Shown here piece by piece: positions 44,034 to 52,234 of a stretch of 64,000 bases of DNA. The first letter of the stretch is position 1. Every line of letters starts with the position of its first letter. Where the stretch lies: contig NZ_JABAFO010000008.1 in NCBI RefSeq assembly GCF_012843675.1, positions 1 through 64,000 of the forward strand, given 5' to 3'. Source of the stretch: Lactobacillus sp. MRS-253-APC-2B (GTDB lineage: Bacteria; Bacillota; Bacilli; Lactobacillales; Lactobacillaceae). Position numbers and translations under genes: made by a program. The notes under the pieces were generated by a model. It saw only the letters and a program-made list of their open reading frames with translations, made no database searches and was not told the origin of the DNA.

Positions 44034-44924
44034 ATGAATACGCGGGATCTGCAGTATTTTCAAGCATTGGTCAAGTATAAAAACTATACGCGAGTTGCCA
44101 AGGAATTTGGGGTCTCACAGCCAACCGTTACGCAGGCAATTAAACGCTTAGAAAAAGAATTTAATGCTCAGCTGGTTTATACGGACCGTGCGCACCGGCA
44201 AAACTTGATTACGCGCAGTGGTCAGCTTTTGGCGGCCAGTGCCAAGATGATCAATGAACAGATCTCGCTGGCTCATCACTCCATTGAACTGGTCCAAGAA
44301 CGGCAGATTCGTTTTGGTCTGCCACCGATTATCGGTAAGCTTTTGGTTGCCAAGATTGCCAAAAAGGTGCCTGGCTCGATCATGCGCCGAGTACGAATCC
44401 ATGAGGCTGGATCACAAGAACTGCTGTCGAAGCTGCTTAAAGGTGAGATTGATGTAGCCATGCTGGGCTCAGTGGCGCCGCTGGATGAAGAAAAAGTCTA
44501 TGTTCAGCTTTTGACCAAGCGGCCCTATAGCATAATGGTCAGCGCTAGTAACCCGTTGGCTCAGCGAAAACATATCAGTTTTAAAGAGCTCGCTAATCAG
44601 CATTTTATTACTTATGATAAACAATACGTTCATGTAGCAGCAATGCGTTCTTATTTTGCCTATGCGCATATCAAGCCGACTGTAGCAGTCTACAAAGTCC
44701 CCGATGTTTCATGGGTTAAGGAACTGGTTAGAGAAAATGTTGGGATTGCGCTAATGGTTCGGGATGCTGCTAAAAATGAAAATGGCATCGTACCATTAGA
44801 GATTGATGATCCGCTGCCGGAATGGTTTTATATATCATTGGCGATTCGCAACGGCTACGTGCTTAGCGATGAAGAGCAACAATTTGTAAAGCTGTTAAGT
44901 CAGGTTGCTAAAGAAGATGAATAA
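44034..44924 (+). CDS. LysR-family transcriptional regulator
   Basis: A 296-residue LysR-type regulator. The N-terminal winged helix is MNTRDLQYFQALVKYKNYTR followed by VSQPTVTQAIKRLEKEF, then a linker helix and two periplasmic-binding-like effector lobes (RQIRFGLPPIIGKLL, GEIDVAMLGS). AGGAG lies 8 bases before ATG 44034. It follows citG closely and is likely co-transcribed, so control of citrate, malate or linked acid metabolism is plausible. The target is unproven. Confidence 0.88.
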   Translation: MNTRDLQYFQALVKYKNYTRVAKEFGVSQPTVTQAIKRLEKEFNAQLVYTDRAHRQNLITRSGQLLAASAKMINEQISLAHHSIELVQERQIRFGLPPIIGKLLVAKIAKKVPGSIMRRVRIHEAGSQELLSKLLKGEIDVAMLGSVAPLDEEKVYVQLLTKRPYSIMVSASNPLAQRKHISFKELANQHFITYDKQYVHVAAMRSYFAYAHIKPTVAVYKVPDVSWVKELVRENVGIALMVRDAAKNENGIVPLEIDDPLPEWFYISLAIRNGYVLSDEEQQFVKLLSQVAKEDE

Positions 44925-44930
44925 ATGATC

Positions 44931-44964
44931 AGGCTCGGTATCCGAAATTGGATGACGGGCCTTT
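44931..44964 (+). terminator. Terminator after the LysR gene
   Basis: AGGCTCGGTATCC pairs with GGATGACGGGCCT around GAAATT, followed by TTT. Confidence 0.72.
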
Positions 44965-45078
44965 TGAGTTGACTTTCTGTATTTGGCATAAATTTTTCGT
45001 ACAGACGGGATTAATCGTTTTATAATGGTAAGAAGTTTGACGATTTTTAAAAAGTCAGATTAAGGAGCGATTTGAACG

Positions 45079-46449
45079 ATGAGAAAACTGCCGATCGAAC
45101 AAGATCAGCCCAAAAAAAATAACGAAGATCTTAGCAACTATCGTCATCATATGGCGATTCACTGGCATGATTTTTATAGCAGCGATAATGTAACGCCAGC
45201 TCAAAAAGCCAATCTGGTCGAACGTTCAACGATTGTTGGGCGTATCGGGATCATGATGCTGGCCTGTGGGACGGGGGCCTGGCGAGTGCGCGACTCGATG
45301 AATGTGGTCTCTAAAAAGCTGAAGATGACCTGTTCAGCGGATATTGGTCTGGTTTCAATTGAGTATACCTGCATGGATGCCAATAATAGCTATACGCAGG
45401 CTTTGTCATTGCCTAATACCGGGGTCAACACGACAAAATTGAATGCCCTGGAAAGTTTTGTCAAGGAATTTGACCAACACGGTGATCACTGGACCGTTGG
45501 CGAGATTCACAAACGCTTGGACGCCATTCACCAAATGAAAGGCAACTATTCACCGCTGCAGGTTGGACTGGCAGCTGCCTTAGCCTGTAGCGCCTTTGTT
45601 TTTCTGCTGGGTGGCGGTCCAATTGAAATGGTATGCTCCTTTTTTGGCGCCGGGATTGGTAACTTCGTGCGACGCAAGATGATTGACCGCAAGCTGACTC
45701 TTTATGCCTGTCTTGCAACTTCGGTAGCCGTGGCCTGCATTATCTATGTGATGACTTTAAAACTTTTAAATATGGGAATCTCGCTTAATCCACGCCATGA
45801 AGCCGGCTATATTGGCGCGATGCTGTTTGTGATTCCAGGTTTTCCGTTCATCACCAGCGGCTTGGATCTGTCTAAGCTCGACATGCGTTCAGGTTTGGAA
45901 AGGCTGGCCTATGCGGTGACGATTATCGTGGTAGCCACTTTAGTCGGTTGGCTGGTCGCTATGATGGTTCATCTCAAGCCGGAAAACTTTGAGCCATTGG
46001 CACTTTCACCATTAATGCTCTTTTTATTACGGCTGCCAGCCAGTTTTTGTGGAGTGTTTGGCTTTTCAATCATGTTTAATTCTACGCCTAAAATGGCAGC
46101 TGCAGCGGGTGTAATAGGGGCAGTTGCCAACACGCTGCGCTTGGAGCTGGTTGATTTTAAACTGATGCCAGCGGGGGCGGCCGCGTTCTTAGGGGCGTTG
46201 ACGGCGGGAATCCTGGCCTCATTCGTTCGTGATCGGCTCGGCTATCCGCGCATCTCTTTAACGGTTCCGGCAATCGTAATCATGGTACCGGGACTTTACC
46301 TTTATCGTGCCATGTATAACATGGGACTCACATCGATCAGTGTTGGTGCTTTATGGATTACCAAGGCGCTTTTGATTATCGTTTTCTTGCCGCTGGGGCT
46401 GATTGCTGCGCGGATTTTGGGCGATCCTAAATGGCGCCACACTAGTTAG
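45079..46449 (+). CDS. ThrE-type threonine/serine exporter family protein
   Basis: A 456-residue membrane protein combining both ThrE halves. Residues about 45-280 are the DUF1212-like part (STIVGRIGIMMLACGTGAWR, NPRHEAGYIGAMLFVIPGFP). The C-terminal about 150 residues are the ThrE_2/DUF3815-like part (GVFGFSIMFNSTPKMAAAAG, LTVPAIVIMVPGLYLYRAMY). About ten hydrophobic segments are present. Members export threonine and serine in Corynebacterium; in lactobacilli the substrate is not established. GGAG precedes the ATG. Confidence 0.87.
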   Translation: MRKLPIEQDQPKKNNEDLSNYRHHMAIHWHDFYSSDNVTPAQKANLVERSTIVGRIGIMMLACGTGAWRVRDSMNVVSKKLKMTCSADIGLVSIEYTCMDANNSYTQALSLPNTGVNTTKLNALESFVKEFDQHGDHWTVGEIHKRLDAIHQMKGNYSPLQVGLAAALACSAFVFLLGGGPIEMVCSFFGAGIGNFVRRKMIDRKLTLYACLATSVAVACIIYVMTLKLLNMGISLNPRHEAGYIGAMLFVIPGFPFITSGLDLSKLDMRSGLERLAYAVTIIVVATLVGWLVAMMVHLKPENFEPLALSPLMLFLLRLPASFCGVFGFSIMFNSTPKMAAAAGVIGAVANTLRLELVDFKLMPAGAAAFLGALTAGILASFVRDRLGYPRISLTVPAIVIMVPGLYLYRAMYNMGLTSISVGALWITKALLIIVFLPLGLIAARILGDPKWRHTS

Positions 46450-46456
46450 TAATATC

Positions 46457-46497
46457 AAAGATTTCTGTTATTATAATTGATAACCGAAATCTTTTTT
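46457..46497. terminator. Terminator after the ThrE-type gene
   Basis: AAAGATTTCTGTTAT pairs with ATAACCGAAATCTTTTTT with one mismatch. Confidence 0.88.
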
Positions 46498-46515
46498 ATT
46501 TATGAGGGTGAAAGC

Positions 46516-47181
46516 ATGATTATTGAGTATCCGCAATCACTGTTGAAGCAGGCTGAGGATTCATTAAAAGGTCATCATCTAACCGGTTTTGTAGCTGGGC
46601 AAGGCCCTGAACATCCTAAAATTATGCTGATTGGCGAAGCGCCAGGAAGAGAGGAAGCCAAAACCGGCGTGCCGTTTATTGGTGCATCTGGTAAAGAATT
46701 GATGAAGCTGATCGAAGAATATCTTCACATGACCAGAGAAGACGTCTATATTACCAGCGTAGTTAGAAAACGGCCTTACTCAATCAAAAAGGTTAAAGAT
46801 AAAAAAACGGGTGAACTCATTGAAAAAACGCCCAATCGAACGCCGACCAAGGCTGAGGTCTATGCCTATGCACGGCTGTTTGACTGGGAGTTGGATCAGG
46901 TGAGACCGAAGATTTTAATGCCGCTGGGAAACACCAGTCTACAGCGCTTGTTGGGGCCAAGTGCTAAAATCGGTAGTCTGCATGGTCGGATCCTGCACTG
47001 TCCGATTCAAAGAGCAGCTAATGATCATCAAGGCTATATCATGAGCAGTCAGAGTTACATGGTGATTCCAATGTATCATCCAGCAGCCTTTTTGTACGCG
47101 CGAAAGCTGGAGCCAATCGTTCGTCATGATTGGGAAAAGGTTGCGCAAAAGCTAAATCAGCTGGAGATTGATAAAATTTAA
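46516..47181 (+). CDS. Family 4/5-like uracil-DNA glycosylase lacking Fe-S cysteines
   Basis: A 221-residue UDG-superfamily protein. Motif 1 is IGEAPGREEAKTGVPFIGASG, motif 2 is MYHPAAFLY, and SVVRKRP with NRTPTKAEV matches the central family-4 region. The cysteines that ligate the 4Fe-4S cluster in typical family 4 enzymes are replaced: SVVRKRP lacks the Cys of VxKCRP, and EVYAYARLF lacks the next one. The only cysteine left is in ILHCPIQ. It should still remove uracil from DNA. GAGGGTGAAAG sets ATG 46516; the frame upstream runs through the terminator. Confidence 0.85.
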   Translation: MIIEYPQSLLKQAEDSLKGHHLTGFVAGQGPEHPKIMLIGEAPGREEAKTGVPFIGASGKELMKLIEEYLHMTREDVYITSVVRKRPYSIKKVKDKKTGELIEKTPNRTPTKAEVYAYARLFDWELDQVRPKILMPLGNTSLQRLLGPSAKIGSLHGRILHCPIQRAANDHQGYIMSSQSYMVIPMYHPAAFLYARKLEPIVRHDWEKVAQKLNQLEIDKI

Positions 47182-47257
47182 CAAAATCAAATAAAAGTTA
47201 GCAGCTGATTCGTGATAGGATTAAAGGCAAAGACATTAAGAAAGTGAATTTCAGTCC

Positions 47258-48244
47258 ATGGATAGAAAAAATTTTGATCATCATATTTTAGCCGCGATGG
47301 CCGATAATCTGAGCAACAGTCTGCGTGAAATGGCACGTTGCGGACATTCGCGATCCAAAAGGGCTACCTTAACCGAGATGAGCATTCAGCTATCGGGCTT
47401 CAAGCAGACTTTGGCTGATCCTCAAAAACGTCAGCAGTTGGTAGAAAGCTGCCGGCAAGCCAATCGACAGCCTTTGAAGATTCCGGCCGACGTTCAGTTC
47501 AGCGTACCCGTGAAATTGGTGACAACGCCTTATCCAATGATCTGGCTTAATCAGAATTCTCAAGCACGCAATCTGATTGTTTATCTTGCTGGGGGCGCGT
47601 TTATTCAGCGACCATTAAAATGGCACTGGCAGTTTTTGAATCGATTGGCCCAGGCAGCTGATGTTGAGATCGTGGTACCTAATTACCCACTAGCACCCGA
47701 TCATGACTTTAAGGATGATTATCAAGCGCTGCTTGGTCTTTATCAATGGCTGTATGAAAAGCGACCGGTCAGCAGCATTATCTTGATGGGTGATTCATCA
47801 GGTGCAGGATTGGCGGCTGGCTTCTGTGAGAATCTGGCACAACAGGGATTGCCGCAGCCGGGCCGTTTGGTGCTGATTTCACCTTGGCTGGATCTGCAAC
47901 TGGGCAATCCTCTGATTAAAAAGTATGCGGCCAAGGATCGCCTGCTTGATCAAGAAGGTTTGCGAGCGTTAGGAAAGCTGTGGGCTGGGCCAACCGATCC
48001 TTACGATGCTCGTCTTAGCCCGCTAAATGGCCCTGTCGATCAGCTGCGCAACGTTACGATTTACATTGGCACGCATGAGATTATGTATCCAGATGCCATT
48101 CACTTTACGCGACGGTTAAAGGCAGCTGGCGTCAAAACCAATACCGTGATTGGCCGTGGGATGTTTCATTCCTATCCGCTGTATCCAATTCCAGAATCGG
48201 AGCACGTAATTGCGCAGTTGGCTCACGATTTTGATCAACAATAG
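47258..48244 (+). CDS. Alpha/beta hydrolase of the hormone-sensitive lipase type
   Basis: A 328-residue alpha/beta hydrolase. LIVYLAGGAFIQRP corresponds to the HGGG oxyanion region, with AGG in place of HGG. The nucleophile elbow is GDSSGAGLAAG, and YPLAPDHDFKDD is the conserved strand/loop of the family. Catalytic His is near GMFHSYPLYP and Asp near IYIGTHEIMYPDA. Esterase or lipase activity is likely, substrate unknown. It has no signal peptide. The DJ-1-like gene begins 42 bp after its stop. Confidence 0.88.
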   Translation: MDRKNFDHHILAAMADNLSNSLREMARCGHSRSKRATLTEMSIQLSGFKQTLADPQKRQQLVESCRQANRQPLKIPADVQFSVPVKLVTTPYPMIWLNQNSQARNLIVYLAGGAFIQRPLKWHWQFLNRLAQAADVEIVVPNYPLAPDHDFKDDYQALLGLYQWLYEKRPVSSIILMGDSSGAGLAAGFCENLAQQGLPQPGRLVLISPWLDLQLGNPLIKKYAAKDRLLDQEGLRALGKLWAGPTDPYDARLSPLNGPVDQLRNVTIYIGTHEIMYPDAIHFTRRLKAAGVKTNTVIGRGMFHSYPLYPIPESEHVIAQLAHDFDQQ

Positions 48245-48285
48245 ATTTGAATTATTCAGACTATCATAACTATGAGGTGATAAAA

Positions 48286-48861
48286 ATGACAAAAACGGCA
48301 GCAGTAGTATTTGCAGATGGCTGTGAAGAAATTGAAGGCTTAACGGTGGTCGACGTTTTGCGCCGCATGGGGGTACAATGCGATATCGTAGGAGTTTTAG
48401 GCTATGAAATTCATGGTGCTCATCAGATTGATTTTAAGGCTGACAAGCTAATCAGTGATCAGCTACTGGATTATGATATCGTGGCCTTTCCTGGCGGGTA
48501 TGGCAATGCGCAGACCTTACGCGATAATGATCAGTTGATGGCAATCATGCAAAAGCGTCAATCGCTTGGCAAATGGTGTGCTGCAATGTGCGCTGCACCG
48601 ATTGCTCTGGCTCGTTATGGCCTGCTGGACGGTTATGACTATACATGCTATCCAGGAATTGAAAAAGAAACGCAGTCGTTGGCGCCAAACGGTCATTTTA
48701 AAGAAGACATCACGGTTACCGATCAAGCAGGCCACCTGGTTACCAGCCGTGGTCCGGCAACGGCTTGGGCCTACGCATTTGCAATTGCTGAGGCACTGGG
48801 ACTTGATACCAAGGCAATTAAGCAGGATACGCTGTACGACTACCTTAAAGAAAACATCTAA
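48286..48861 (+). CDS. DJ-1/PfpI family protein
   Basis: A 191-residue DJ-1/ThiJ-like protein. The conserved acid is in FADGCEEIEGLTVVDVLRR, the reactive Cys is in AAMCAAPIALARYG, and the His-type partner region is TSRGPATAWAYAFAIAEALG. This set fits the YajL/DJ-1 stress-protein branch (chaperone or glyoxalase-like) rather than proteases. The frame opens at TTG 48247, but GAGGTGA sets ATG 48286. Confidence 0.92.
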   Translation: MTKTAAVVFADGCEEIEGLTVVDVLRRMGVQCDIVGVLGYEIHGAHQIDFKADKLISDQLLDYDIVAFPGGYGNAQTLRDNDQLMAIMQKRQSLGKWCAAMCAAPIALARYGLLDGYDYTCYPGIEKETQSLAPNGHFKEDITVTDQAGHLVTSRGPATAWAYAFAIAEALGLDTKAIKQDTLYDYLKENI

Positions 48862-48862
48862 C

Positions 48863-48899
48863 AAAAAAGATCCGGAGATTAATTCTCCGGATCTTTTTA
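48863..48899. terminator. Bidirectional terminator between the DJ-1 and aminotransferase genes
   Basis: AAAAAAGATCCGGAGA and TCTCCGGATCTTTTT form a near-perfect stem with a short loop. Confidence 0.93.
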
Positions 48900-50246
48900 T
48901 TACCAACCCATTTCAGCAGCCTTAGCCGGCAGCGTCAGCTTACCAGCAGCAAGTTCACTGAAGGCTTGATCAATCATGGCAAAAGCTTGATCAAGCTGTT
49001 CTTCAGTAATTACTAAAGGCGGTTGGAAACGCAGAATGTTGCCGCGCAGACTGATGATGATCGCACCTAGTTCAAAGATCCGATACATCAATTTAACCGT
49101 GGCATTGGTGTCGCCTTGACCAGTTGCTGGATCAATGATATCAATCCCACCGTCAAGACCATACATCCGTACATCGCCAATGAAGTCGAACTTTTCTTTT
49201 TCGGCCTCAAAAAATGCCTTGGCTTTTTGCCCCAGTTTAGCGGAGCGCTCCAGCAGATGCTCTTCTTCAAAAACATCCAGCGTTGCGTTAGCGGCAGCCG
49301 TCGTAACCGGGTTGCCGGCGGTCGTAAACAGATGCGCTGGCGCGCCAAGTGATTCCATAATCTCTTTGCGCCCAACAACGGCACTTAAAGGTAGGCCAGA
49401 TGCCAGTGATTTGCCGACAGACATCAGATCAGGCTCGATACCGTCAAAGTTTTGAATTGACCACCATTTGCCGGTACGGCCCATGCCTTGATTGATTTCA
49501 TCAACGGCGAACAAGATGCCATGTGCCTTGGCAAAATCATAGACCTTCTTCATAAAGGCAGGCGGTGTCTTGCAGATCCCACCGTCACCTTGAATGGCCT
49601 CCATCAAGATAACCGCAGTTTCTTCAGCTGGCAGGTAGGTTTCAAATGGCCGCATGAATTCACGGAAGAAACGATCAACGAAGTGTTCTTCGCTTTCATT
49701 AGGTTCGCGTTCCCAAGGTGATGGGAAAGGAACCTTAACGACACCAGGCAATAGCGGTGCCATTTTACGGCTCATGTTCATACTGATGCTGGAAAGCGAC
49801 ATGGAACCATAAGTAGAACCATGATACGCACCAGTAAAGGCTACCAGATACTGGCGACCGGTGTAGGCCCGCGCAAACTTGATAATGGCATCATTAGCGT
49901 CAGAGCCAGACAGTCCCCATGAAACCTCAACCGGACCACTCATCGGGGCCAGTTTTGCCAGACGTGGCGCCAAGCGGGCTTCTTGCGTGTTGGCAAAGTA
50001 GGCCGGCGTATACTGGATCAACTTGGCAGCTTGATCCTGAATCGCCTTGACGACTTTAGGGTGGGCATGACCGGTATTGGTTGAACTGGCACTGGCCAAA
50101 AGATCAATATAGTCATTGCCGTCAGCATCGGTGATCACCGCGCCCTTACCATGATCGATAACGATATCGTAATAGTTGATCCGGCCAGAAGAAGCAAACG
50201 CCTTGGCTTCTTCTTCCAGCAGATGCTTGTTGTTACTGTCTGTCAT
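48900..50246 (-). CDS. Class III aminotransferase, GabT-like
   Basis: A 448-residue PLP-dependent class III aminotransferase. Blocks are YIDLLASASSTNTGHAHP, GLSGSDANDAI, FTGAYHGSTYGSMSLS, the PLP-contacting FAVDEINQGMGRTGKWW, and the Schiff-base Lys in MSVGKSLASGLPLSAVVG. The closest named families are 4-aminobutyrate and other omega-amino-acid transaminases. The permease gene immediately upstream (31 bp apart, same strand) suggests uptake and transamination of one amino acid such as GABA or an omega-amino acid. The substrate is inferred. Confidence 0.87.
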   Translation of the reverse strand: MTDSNNKHLLEEEAKAFASSGRINYYDIVIDHGKGAVITDADGNDYIDLLASASSTNTGHAHPKVVKAIQDQAAKLIQYTPAYFANTQEARLAPRLAKLAPMSGPVEVSWGLSGSDANDAIIKFARAYTGRQYLVAFTGAYHGSTYGSMSLSSISMNMSRKMAPLLPGVVKVPFPSPWEREPNESEEHFVDRFFREFMRPFETYLPAEETAVILMEAIQGDGGICKTPPAFMKKVYDFAKAHGILFAVDEINQGMGRTGKWWSIQNFDGIEPDLMSVGKSLASGLPLSAVVGRKEIMESLGAPAHLFTTAGNPVTTAAANATLDVFEEEHLLERSAKLGQKAKAFFEAEKEKFDFIGDVRMYGLDGGIDIIDPATGQGDTNATVKLMYRIFELGAIIISLRGNILRFQPPLVITEEQLDQAFAMIDQAFSELAAGKLTLPAKAAEMGW

Positions 50247-50277
50247 TTTGACAGCCGCCCCCTTTTAAAGCTTACAA

Positions 50278-51711
50278 CTAGTCCTTTTTCGTCTTGTTTA
50301 AGTAAGAATGACGAGCGCCATAGGTAAAGTAGATTACCAGACCAAGCAGGAACCATACGCCGGCATAGATCTTGGCATCGATGTCAAGTCCCCAGAACAC
50401 GAACAGGGAAGCCAAGAAGGCTAAGCATGGCATTACTGGATAGAATGGCATCTTAAATGCAGGTGTTGGAATATCCTTGCCTTCACGAGGGCGCAATGCA
50501 TAGATCCCTAATGAAACAAACATAAAGGCAATCAGCGTCCCAGCGGAGATTAATTGTGACAAGAATGCAAATGGGAACATGGCACCAATCAGGATCGCGA
50601 TGATTGCCAAAGTCCAAAGTGCATGGTTAGGCCGGTTCTTTTCGTCCAGCGTTCCCAAGAACTTAGGCAGCATGCCGTCACGACCAAATGAGTAGATCAA
50701 ACGAGAGCCAGCCATTGTCATCCCAATCAGTGCGGTAAACATCCCAACAACGGCAACGATTTGGACAACCGAAGCAACGACTGGGTGACCAATCGAACGC
50801 AGAGCCAGACCAACTGGTTCAGCAGAGTTGGCATACTTTTGGTAAGGAAGAACCCCAACCAGAACCAAGGCTACGGCAACAAACAAAACAACGGCAATTG
50901 CCAGTGAGCCTAAGATTCCGCGTGGCATCGTCTTGCCAGGGTTGATGGCTTCGGCAGAATTGGCGGCAATGGAGTCAAAGCCGATGTAGGAAAGGAAGAT
51001 CATCGAAACCCCAGCGTAGATACCTTGCCAACCACCAAAAGCACCATTAGAAGTCATCCGGTACTTAGGAATAAATGGAACGAAATTACTGTGCTTAACT
51101 GCAGTTGCACCAACGACGATGAACAGCAGAATTGCCAGCACCTTCAGCGTAACCAGTACGTTTTCAACACGGGCGGCATCCTTAACACCTTGGGAAACCA
51201 GGATGGCAACCAGTGCAATCACGATCAGCGAGATCAGGTCAACGACCCCGCCACTGGTACCAAAGGCATTGGAAAGCGAAGCCGGCAGCTTGATCCCAAT
51301 GTTGGCAAGCAGTGGCCGCAGATTGGCCGAAAGACCAGAGCCGACAAAGGCTAAGGCGATAAAGTATTCAGCCAGCAGTGCCCAGCCGGCAATCCAACCA
51401 AAGAATTCACCAAATACCACGGTGATCCATGAATAAGCGGAACCAGCAAATGGCATGGCAGCTGACATTTCAGCATAGGCAAAGGCAACCAGACCAGCAA
51501 CGATGGCCGCGATTACAAACGAGATGGCAACGGCTGGACCAGTGTGCATGGCAGCAACCTCACCAGGTAAAGTAAAGATCGAAGTGGACACAATCGTCCC
51601 GACCCCTAAGGCCAGAAAGTCCCGTACGCGCAATGAGCGAATAAGGTGACTATCCTTATCTTGATAGACACTGGGGTCTTCTTTTCGAGTGATAGTTTTC
51701 CAAAATCCCAT
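50278..51711 (-). CDS. APC-family amino acid permease (CAT/YfnA type)
   Basis: A 477-residue permease with 12 hydrophobic segments. The first-helix block is RVRDFLALGVGTIVSTSIFT, followed by AYAEMSAAMPFAGSAYSW, GFDSIAANSAEAINPGKTMP and GSRLIYSFGRDGMLPK, which place it in the cationic amino acid transporter-like group of the APC superfamily. The frame is open to 51780, but AGGAGG before ATG 51711 fixes the start. It is the first gene of an operon with the class III aminotransferase. Substrate unproven. Confidence 0.9.
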   Translation of the reverse strand: MGFWKTITRKEDPSVYQDKDSHLIRSLRVRDFLALGVGTIVSTSIFTLPGEVAAMHTGPAVAISFVIAAIVAGLVAFAYAEMSAAMPFAGSAYSWITVVFGEFFGWIAGWALLAEYFIALAFVGSGLSANLRPLLANIGIKLPASLSNAFGTSGGVVDLISLIVIALVAILVSQGVKDAARVENVLVTLKVLAILLFIVVGATAVKHSNFVPFIPKYRMTSNGAFGGWQGIYAGVSMIFLSYIGFDSIAANSAEAINPGKTMPRGILGSLAIAVVLFVAVALVLVGVLPYQKYANSAEPVGLALRSIGHPVVASVVQIVAVVGMFTALIGMTMAGSRLIYSFGRDGMLPKFLGTLDEKNRPNHALWTLAIIAILIGAMFPFAFLSQLISAGTLIAFMFVSLGIYALRPREGKDIPTPAFKMPFYPVMPCLAFLASLFVFWGLDIDAKIYAGVWFLLGLVIYFTYGARHSYLNKTKKD

Positions 51712-51824
51712 AAATCTTCCTCCTGAACTAAGTGAGACAATCCTAATTCTGCAAAAAGTTCCAATATGATTGCAACGCATCCAGACTTGGCAGGAAAAAC
51801 CAAGCGATAAATAATTACATTTAA

Positions 51825-51840
51825 ATTAGAATTCTCTAAT
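51825..51840. promoter_or_regulatory. Palindromic operator candidate of the permease-aminotransferase operon
   Basis: ATTAGA-ATTC-TCTAAT is a perfect inverted repeat with a 4-bp centre, located at the expected transcription start. Confidence 0.5.
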
Positions 51841-51847
51841 GTTTTAA

Positions 51848-51876
51848 ATTATAACTATAATTTAAACAGCTTGCAA
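51848..51876 (-). promoter_or_regulatory. Promoter of the permease-aminotransferase operon
   Basis: On the minus strand TTGCAA (51876-51871) and TATAAT (51853-51848) are spaced by 17 bp. Confidence 0.75.
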
Positions 51877-52040
51877 GAACTTTTTGTGCATTCTAACAAT
51901 CCACCTAAACTGTGTAAGCGTAAACTCAGTAGTAGTGACAAGCAATCAAACGTTTATAAATTCTTGGTTTAAATTTAATTATCTTAATCTTGATCTTAAA
52001 ATTATTGCGACTGATTTGGTCATCAATGAACGATTGGAAC

Positions 52041-52230
52041 AAAAAGAGAGTGAGAAAAAACTCCGAAAATCAGCTTGCGACCGATTTTCAGAGTTTGTCT
52101 TCGCACCTCCGCAAGGGTGGCTAGGTCGGTCAAATGCTGATAAATCAGCATTTGAACTGCCAGCCAGCTACTGCGCTGAGGCATTGTTATCCATAAAATA
52201 GTTAAGAAGTGGGGCTAATTCTCAGTCTCT
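52041..52230 (-). repeat. Structured 190-bp repeat, copy 1 (behind mprF)
   Basis: Inverted relative to copies at 56602 and 60116, and lying 4 bp behind the mprF stop. Read on the minus strand it has the same order: a GAGACTGAGAATTAG block, TATGGATAA, CCTCAGCGCAGTAGCTGG, a long hairpin around TGCTGATTTATCAGCA, CTTGCGGAGG, then a CTCCGAAAATC-type terminator hairpin and a CTCACTCTCTTTT-like end. The two arms of its central hairpin are of different sequence type, so complementarity is partly lost. It fills most of the gene-free gap between mprF and the permease promoter. Confidence 0.9.
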
Positions 52231-52234
52231 ATTG

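Noticed and set aside
51884-52201. Open reading frame of 105 codons in the gap upstream of the permease gene
   Set aside because: It runs through the AT-rich promoter region and then through the structured repeat, has no ribosome site, and its product is low-complexity. The reading frame is explained by the repeat.
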